A stretch of 28,122 nt of DNA, taken from contig NZ_CP065049.1 of assembly GCF_015689175.1 (NCBI RefSeq), positions 1-28,122 on the forward strand, given 5' to 3'. The notes beneath the pieces were generated by a model. That model did not search any database, was not told where the DNA came from, and saw only the letters and a list, made by a program, of their open reading frames with translations. Source of the DNA: Mycobacterium kubicae. Lineage in GTDB: Bacteria; Actinomycetota; Actinomycetes; Mycobacteriales; Mycobacteriaceae. Position numbers and translations under genes: made by a program. Position 1 is the first letter of the stretch, and every line of letters begins with the position of its first letter. Of this stretch, positions 24,806 through 28,122 are shown piece by piece.

Positions 24806-24834
24806 GGACCCGCTGATTAAGAGTCAGCGGGTCC
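24806..24834. terminator. Strong hairpin overlapping the end of a small membrane gene
   Basis: GGACCCGCTGA (24806-24816) pairs perfectly with TCAGCGGGTCC (24824-24834) around seven bases. The right arm contains the TGA stop of the minus-strand gene at 24824. There is no clear T-run on either strand, so it may be a terminator, an RNA-stability element or both. Confidence 0.6.
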
Positions 24835-25009
24835 GGACGGCTGTCGCGAGATCGTGGATGGGCTGGGTTATCAGAGCGTGGATTATGTCGACGGTAGTGG
24901 CGCTGATGTCGTGGAGCTCGGCCGCCTTGTCGGCGACCAGGGCGTAGGTGCAGAACAGTAGCCAGACCACGATGATGGCGGTGCTGGCGTAACAGAGGTG
25001 CTTGTACAT
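24824..25009 (-). CDS. Small single-span membrane protein, 61 residues
   Basis: The protein MYKHLCYASTAIIVVWLLFC continues TYALVADKAAELHDISATTV to a charged C-terminus. One membrane helix covers about residues 7-26; the rest is amphipathic. ATG 25009 has AGGA six bases upstream. The open frame upstream joins, in the same frame, a tiny ORF with a strong ribosome site (25118-25147) that ends in TGA. I do not recognise the family; holin-like, toxin-like or transfer-related roles cannot be separated from sequence. A strong hairpin ends the gene. Confidence 0.5.
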   Translation of the reverse strand: MYKHLCYASTAIIVVWLLFCTYALVADKAAELHDISATTVDIIHALITQPIHDLATAVRTR

Positions 25010-25117
25010 GTGGTCCTGCCTTCGGGCCTTAGCGAACGGACGCGCCAACGTCGCGGCGTTCCGACCGGGCGCGGATCTGCGAACCCCGGCACTTCTTCTG
25101 GGTTGGGGGACGGCGTT

Positions 25118-25147
25118 TCACAGGGGCCACTGCCAGCCGTTGGACAT
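25118..25147 (-). CDS. Possible leader peptide MSNGWQWPL
   Basis: A strong AGGAGG ribosome site stands 8 bases before ATG 25147, yet the frame stops at TGA after nine codons. It is Trp-rich and lies in frame with the small membrane gene 108 bp further on. It could be a true leader, or the start of a longer gene cut by a nonsense change. Confidence 0.3.
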   Translation of the reverse strand: MSNGWQWPL

Positions 25148-25284
25148 CGCGATGACCTCCTACTACTTCGAGTACCGGCAGTAGCGCCGGATTCCGTCGC
25201 CGATAAACCGAGGTATATGCGGCGCTGCTCGACATTCCGATCACTTCTAACCGGGTTGAAAGCGGGAGGAGCACCTGATTTTGG

Positions 25285-25330
25285 GCACAAAAAAGCCCCG
25301 CGGGTCGAAGCGGGTGCTCGACCGTGGGGC
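25285..25330 (-). terminator. Intrinsic terminator (minus strand)
   Basis: On the minus strand a GC-rich stem (25295-25330, arms GCCCC...GGGGC with inner TCGA pairing) is followed by six T residues and GTGCCC. It lies 92 bp downstream of the small gene at 25422-25589 and would end its transcript. The T-run and GTGCCC tail are the same as in the terminator at 25,711. Confidence 0.75.
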
Positions 25331-25421
25331 AAAGAGAGAACTTGCAGCGGTGGGTCGCCGTATTGGCGCGCCGGGGCGCTAGTACATCGCAGTGCCTAGA
25401 AAGTGCGCAGTGGCATCGGGG

Positions 25422-25589
25422 CTATGACCGCCGTCGGGTGATGTCGGCAACGGCTTGCGCCACTTGCGCGACAGACTTGACCAGTGCGACGAGGCGCTGG
25501 GCCGGCTCGTCACGCCGCCCGAGGATGGCGATATAGACCAGCGGAGCAAAAAGCAACGCCAGGTCCCAGCTGTCCGAAATGATGGACAC
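25422..25589 (-). CDS. Small membrane-associated protein, 55 residues
   Basis: GTG 25589 follows a strong AGGAGGG ribosome site. The protein MSIISDSWDLALLFAPLVYI, then AILGRRDEPAQRLVALVKSV and an amphipathic Ala/Val tail, has one short membrane helix near residues 8-23 and a basic end. It sits alone between two minus-strand terminators, so it is its own transcription unit. I do not recognise it. With the 61-residue protein at 24,824 it makes two independent tiny membrane genes in 800 bp, an arrangement seen in phage and plasmid accessory regions. Confidence 0.6.
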   Translation of the reverse strand: MSIISDSWDLALLFAPLVYIAILGRRDEPAQRLVALVKSVAQVAQAVADITRRRS

Positions 25590-25710
25590 TGAATCCCTCC
25601 TATGAGGTGAGGGCAGGCATCTCCCCACGCAACCGAAAAGGTGACGTGATGAGGGACGATGCCGCTAGAGAAAGCCCAGTCGATCCGTATGTGCGGCCGA
25701 ACGTGGGCAC

Positions 25711-25737
25711 AAAAAAAGCCGGTCTCTACCGGCTTTT
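25711..25737 (-). terminator. Intrinsic terminator (minus strand)
   Basis: AAAAGCCGGT (25714-25723) and ACCGGCTTTT (25728-25737) pair perfectly around CTCT. On the minus strand the stem ends in seven T residues followed by GTGCCC. On the plus strand only four T follow the stem. It ends transcription arriving from the gene at 25,908-26,213. Confidence 0.85.
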
Positions 25738-25841
25738 GGGTGCAGTCTTCCTACACCCTCTTCAGGGTCTCATAAAAAGCCCGGCAAACGACGGAAGGCG
25801 TCCTCACCGGCGTGTCGGCGATTAATCACCGCGCCCGGAAA

Positions 25842-25877
25842 CGACCGTCCCGATAACGAAGGTTTTCGGGACGGTCG
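25842..25877. terminator. 12-bp perfect inverted repeat downstream of the 25,908 gene
   Basis: CGACCGTCCCGA (25842-25853) pairs with TCGGGACGGTCG (25866-25877) around 12 bases. It lies 30 bp after the stop of the minus-strand gene. No T-run follows at once on the minus strand. It could be a first, weaker terminator or a protein-binding palindrome. Confidence 0.6.
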
Positions 25878-25907
25878 GTCGTGCGCGGCCGCGCGCCACC
25901 CGGTGGA

Positions 25908-26213
25908 TCAGTCCGACTGTCGTGGCGAGACCCGTTCCCACCAGTTGATGGTTTCACTGTCGGTGGTCATCCGATCGAGGATGTGAGCGATCATCTCGAT
26001 GTGTGTTCCACCGCCGGACCAGCAGAATTTCCACAGCTCACGGGCCGCCCGGTGATAGTGGTGAATCGTCTCGTCGACGGCGTAGGCGTCGATCTCGCCG
26101 GCACGGTAGCGGTCGATCGCACTCGCAATATGTTCGATGAGTTCACCCGGCCGTGCCTGGTGATAGCCGGCCACGGCCTCCCGCGCGGCTCGGCGTTCGG
26201 CCTTCGTTGCCAT
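25908..26213 (-). CDS. Conserved-looking hypothetical protein, 101 residues
   Basis: The protein MATKAERRAAREAVAGYHQA continues RPGELIEHIASAIDRYRAGE and includes a His/Tyr-rich stretch DETIHHYHRAARELWKFCW before a Thr/Trp-rich end. It is helical and soluble, with several His and a single Cys that could bind metal or contact nucleic acid; none of this is proven. I have a sense of similar small actinobacterial proteins near mobile elements but cannot name a family. ATG 26213 is 68 bp from the divergent GTG of the next gene, so the two share a promoter region. Confidence 0.65.
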   Translation of the reverse strand: MATKAERRAAREAVAGYHQARPGELIEHIASAIDRYRAGEIDAYAVDETIHHYHRAARELWKFCWSGGGTHIEMIAHILDRMTTDSETINWWERVSPRQSD

Positions 26214-26281
26214 AACGGGACGATACCCACCATCCGCGACGTTTCCTGGACCGCTGACCGCGGCCGGTACAGTCCTGCGGA

Positions 26282-26863
26282 GTGTTGGTCAGCGATCTGA
26301 ACCATTTCCTGGACTTGCCCGACGAGGCCCCCGGTCCCGCCCGTCGCCTAGCACGGCACTTTGCCAACATCGTGCGGGCGGCCACCGCCGGGGATGCCGG
26401 CGATCGGTGGCTGAGCGCGCTGCCGTGCCTGCGGCGACCGGCTCACCGATCCTGTGCGGGGCGGATCAACATCGCGCGCCGCGAACCGCCGGCACCGATC
26501 CAGTGGCGGTGCAGCGTGTGCGACGACGAGGGGGTCATCAGCAATTGGGCGGACTCTCCGTATGACTTGCGGCGACGGCGGCTCACCGCAGTCGCTCCGG
26601 TCCACGAGGTCGTCATCGCCGATGAGGTGGCTTCGGCGCTGCGTGAGCTGGTGTTGCTGGACCCCGACTGCGAACGGCTGGTGTACGGCATGCGCGCCCA
26701 CAAACACGGCGCTGCCCTGCAAGCTACCGAGGACGACCTCGAGGAACTGATCGGGTTCGTGGCGGCCGAGGCCAACCATGAACCCAACCGGCGCCGACAG
26801 CGTCGCCTCGACGCCGCTTTCGACTCACTGAGCACCGCAGCCCAGACCCTCAACAGCTGGTGA
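26282..26863 (+). CDS. Hypothetical protein with a zinc-ribbon-like cysteine set
   Basis: A 193-residue protein from GTG 26282. Cysteines and His are placed as C49, H55 and C58 (LPCLRRPAHRSCAGRI) and C77, C80 (WRCSVCDDEG), suggesting a zinc ribbon. The middle reads GVISNWADSPYDLRRRR, and the C-terminal half is helical (VHEVVIADEVASALRELVLL onward). Similar proteins occur widely in actinobacteria without known function. It is followed at 5 bp by a truncated DUF3024 gene on the same strand, so they were probably co-transcribed. The gene itself looks intact. Confidence 0.6.
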   Translation: MLVSDLNHFLDLPDEAPGPARRLARHFANIVRAATAGDAGDRWLSALPCLRRPAHRSCAGRINIARREPPAPIQWRCSVCDDEGVISNWADSPYDLRRRRLTAVAPVHEVVIADEVASALRELVLLDPDCERLVYGMRAHKHGAALQATEDDLEELIGFVAAEANHEPNRRRQRRLDAAFDSLSTAAQTLNSW

Positions 26864-26867
26864 TGTG

Positions 26868-27026
26868 ATGGCCCTACCGGAACTGGACATCACGCGAGTG
26901 CAATGGTGGTGTGCGGCAAGGGTTCCCGAGCACGCCCGCCACCAGGTGCGCGTCGAGTGCGAAATCGCCCCGCGACACCTCACGGACATCGCTAACCCGC
27001 TTCTGCCCCGGGACCACTGGCGGTGA
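26868..27026 (+). pseudogene. DUF3024 gene truncated after about 40 residues
   Basis: From ATG 26868 the frame reads ALPELDITRVQWWCAARVPE, then HARHQVRVECEIAPRHLT, which is the N-terminal half of DUF3024 proteins (normally near 110-120 residues). After about 26988 the similarity ends and the frame runs into ANPLLPRDHWR and TGA. The rest of the domain (Trp/Arg-rich strands) is absent, so a deletion or junction lies close to 26,988. The remaining peptide is unlikely to fold. Confidence 0.6.
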
Positions 27027-27368
27027 GCGAGCTCGCCGACAGGGTCCTGCCCCTGATTCGTACCAGGGCCGATGTCTACCGCTGGGCCACCGCCAACGAC
27101 CACGGACAGCGGATGCACACGCCGCCCTGGACATCCTCGAGGCCGCGCTGCCGACGGCTGATCCGGCCGAGGCGTACTCAGTGACCCACAAAGCGCTGGG
27201 CAGCGCGATCAAAGTCATCGCCCGCGCCGATGACTCCAGCGGAATCATCGGCGGCCGCCTGCCGGCGCCTTCTAGAACTGCATCCCAAGGTCGCCGCCGC
27301 CGACCAACGTTGCGGCGGCGAAACTCATCGACTGGATGATGGCGTTCCAGTTTGAGGGGTCCCCTTAG
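27023..27368 (+). pseudogene. Multiply frameshifted remnant of a conserved actinobacterial gene
   Basis: Three frames must be joined to read one protein: SELADRVLPLIRTRADVYRW...HGQRMHT in the first, ALDILEAALPTADPAEAYSV and KALGSAIKVIARADDSSGII in the second, RRLLELHPKVAAA in the third, and then AAKLIDWMMAFQFEG to TAG 27366-27368. Each piece is clearly coding-like and the order is continuous, with at least three frameshifts. I believe it is the C-terminal part of a conserved actinobacterial protein found near SWIM zinc-finger genes, but I cannot be certain of the family. Adjacent to the truncated DUF3024 gene, it marks a decaying segment. Confidence 0.55.
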
Positions 27369-27404
27369 TAACGGAGCGGATCTGGTCCCTGGCGCGGTAG
27401 TTGC

Positions 27405-27800
27405 TCAACCTCGATGAGCCCGCGCCGGTTTCGGCGCGCCGGTCCTCTGCACGGCCCGGTAGACAGTGGAGCGAGCGACGGAGAACAGCTCAGCGAGCTC
27501 GGCGCTGGTGTGTTGTCCGGCGCGCCACAGCTCTACAAGGTGCGCCTCCTGAGCGGGTTTGAGCTTGGGTTGCTTGCCGCGCAGCCGACCTTTGGCCTTG
27601 GCGACCTTCATGCCTTCCTCGTCCGCATCCTGATCAAGTCCGATTCAAACTCGGCGATCATTGCGAGGACGTTTGAACAAAAGCCGCCCGACCGGGTCGG
27701 TCGGGTCGTGCAGTGTGAGCCGCCGATGTTCAGCTTGACTCCGGCGGTGGTGAGTTCCTCGACGATGTTGCGGGCATCGGTCAGGGACGCCCACACTTCT
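27405..27800 (-). pseudogene. Decayed serine resolvase, N-terminus missing
   Basis: One frame reads LTDARNIVEELTTAGVKLNI then GGSHCTTRPTRSGGFC; after the shift SNVLAMIAEFESDLIRMRTR follows, and after another shift MKVAKAKGRLRGKQPKLKPA leads to the HTH HTSAELAELFSVARSTVYRA. The first shift garbles the usual GGSVHDPTDPVGRLLFN region; the second lies in the MRTREGMKVAKAKG hinge. The catalytic serine region (YARVST) is absent upstream, where another sequence joins near 27,800. It therefore cannot be active. It differs from the intact resolvase at 2051-2644 and came from another element. Confidence 0.75.
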
Positions 27801-28074
27801 GCAGCACCTTCAACGAGTCGTAGGAATACTTCGGCATGCGTTGCCGGCGAGGCCGTTTGGCGACCTGCCGGCCCGCTTCCAGTGGAAATGTTGCCGTCCA
27901 GCCCTGTTGCTTGGGACTAACGGCACCGGTGCGCTGGGGTGATCTTGCCCGACGATCAGTGTGACAGTGCTGTCGCGGGTCGTGCGGACTGATGGTTCTT
28001 CTCTTGAATATTTGCGCCGCTACCCGGCACGAATGTGGCCCTTCCTCTCGACTCGGTCGTCTTGAGGGAGACAC
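27801..28074 (-). pseudogene. Possible insertion-sequence fragment
   Basis: The minus-strand frame includes VAKRPRRQRMPKYSYDSLKV followed by LQKC, resembling the DNA-binding part just before the integrase core in some mycobacterial IS transposases. It stops at the junction with the resolvase remnant near 27,800. The upstream half of the frame has no clear character. No terminal inverted repeats or target duplications are seen. Low confidence. Confidence 0.3.
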
Positions 28075-28103
28075 AAGGGGAAGCCAACATCCATCAATCA
28101 GTG

Positions 28104-28122
28104 TCAGTGGTGTCCGCGGCGG
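28104..28122 (-). CDS. End of the His-rich protein if the molecule is circular
   Basis: Read on the minus strand from the right edge, the bases finish the Tyr codon begun at positions 2-1 and then encode R-R-G-H-H followed by TGA (28104-28106). Frame, codon and composition all match the His-rich repeat protein at 1-191. Confidence 0.6.

Noticed and set aside
25629..25907. Small RNA or tRNA gene in the hairpin-rich gap
   Set aside because: The hairpins are simple stems, one with a T-run; no cloverleaf or conserved tRNA loop is visible.

Overview
The window looks like a complete or near-complete small mobilizable plasmid from a GC-rich actinobacterium, most probably a Mycobacterium. The reasons are an mmpS-mmpL pair, a MobF-type TraA relaxase, a ParA/ribbon-helix-helix partition cassette, an actinobacterial HTH replication protein, high GC and frequent GTG/TTG starts. 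No rRNA, tRNA, CRISPR array or type IV secretion genes are seen. The two ends appear to join: a His-rich reading frame leaving the left edge on the minus strand continues without a break into the last 19 bases of the window and then meets a stop codon. A circle of 28,122 bp opened inside a tandem repeat is therefore likely.

Layout. 1-1,530: metal-related block on the minus strand, with a His-rich decapeptide-repeat protein, the frameshifted tail of a P1B-type metal ATPase, and a CDF cation efflux protein. 1,530-3,090: coding remnant, serine resolvase with a cluster of GAGAC boxes upstream, and a small HTH-like protein. 3,333-6,852: minus-strand sulfur block with two different SQR-like flavoproteins, a DUF2892 membrane protein and a CsoR-family regulator. 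The regulator has two Cys but lacks the Cu-ligand His, as in the persulfide sensor CstR, and a perfect 23-bp palindrome lies at its promoter. 7,056-10,381: mmpS-mmpL, reading away from the regulator across the same intergenic region. 10,388-13,222: TraA relaxase-helicase, converging on mmpL, with an oriT-like hairpin just upstream.

13,380-19,170: a Tn7-like transposition module, tnsA-tnsB-tnsC-tniQ, tightly coupled, with GGTTGCGA repeats at its left end and a nitroreductase after tniQ as possible cargo. 19,470-22,480: small VbhA-like antitoxin gene, replication protein, RHH protein, a gene broken by an in-frame TGA, and small ORFs including a possible I29-like peptide. 22,551-23,855: an imperfect 24-bp inverted repeat, then a parA-parB-like operon flanked on both sides by GCTAGC-containing repeats (candidate centromere sites). 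24,020-26,213: a DUF3800-like gene and very small membrane proteins on the minus strand, separated by strong hairpins, two with T-runs. 26,282-28,100: Zn-ribbon-like protein, truncated DUF3024 gene, a multiply frameshifted remnant, a decayed resolvase and a possible IS fragment; this is the degenerating part of the plasmid.

Together the genes give replication, partition and mobilization functions carrying accessory loads for metal efflux, sulfide/persulfide handling, lipid or small-molecule export and transposition. All assignments come from reading the sequence and family knowledge; no database search was run.
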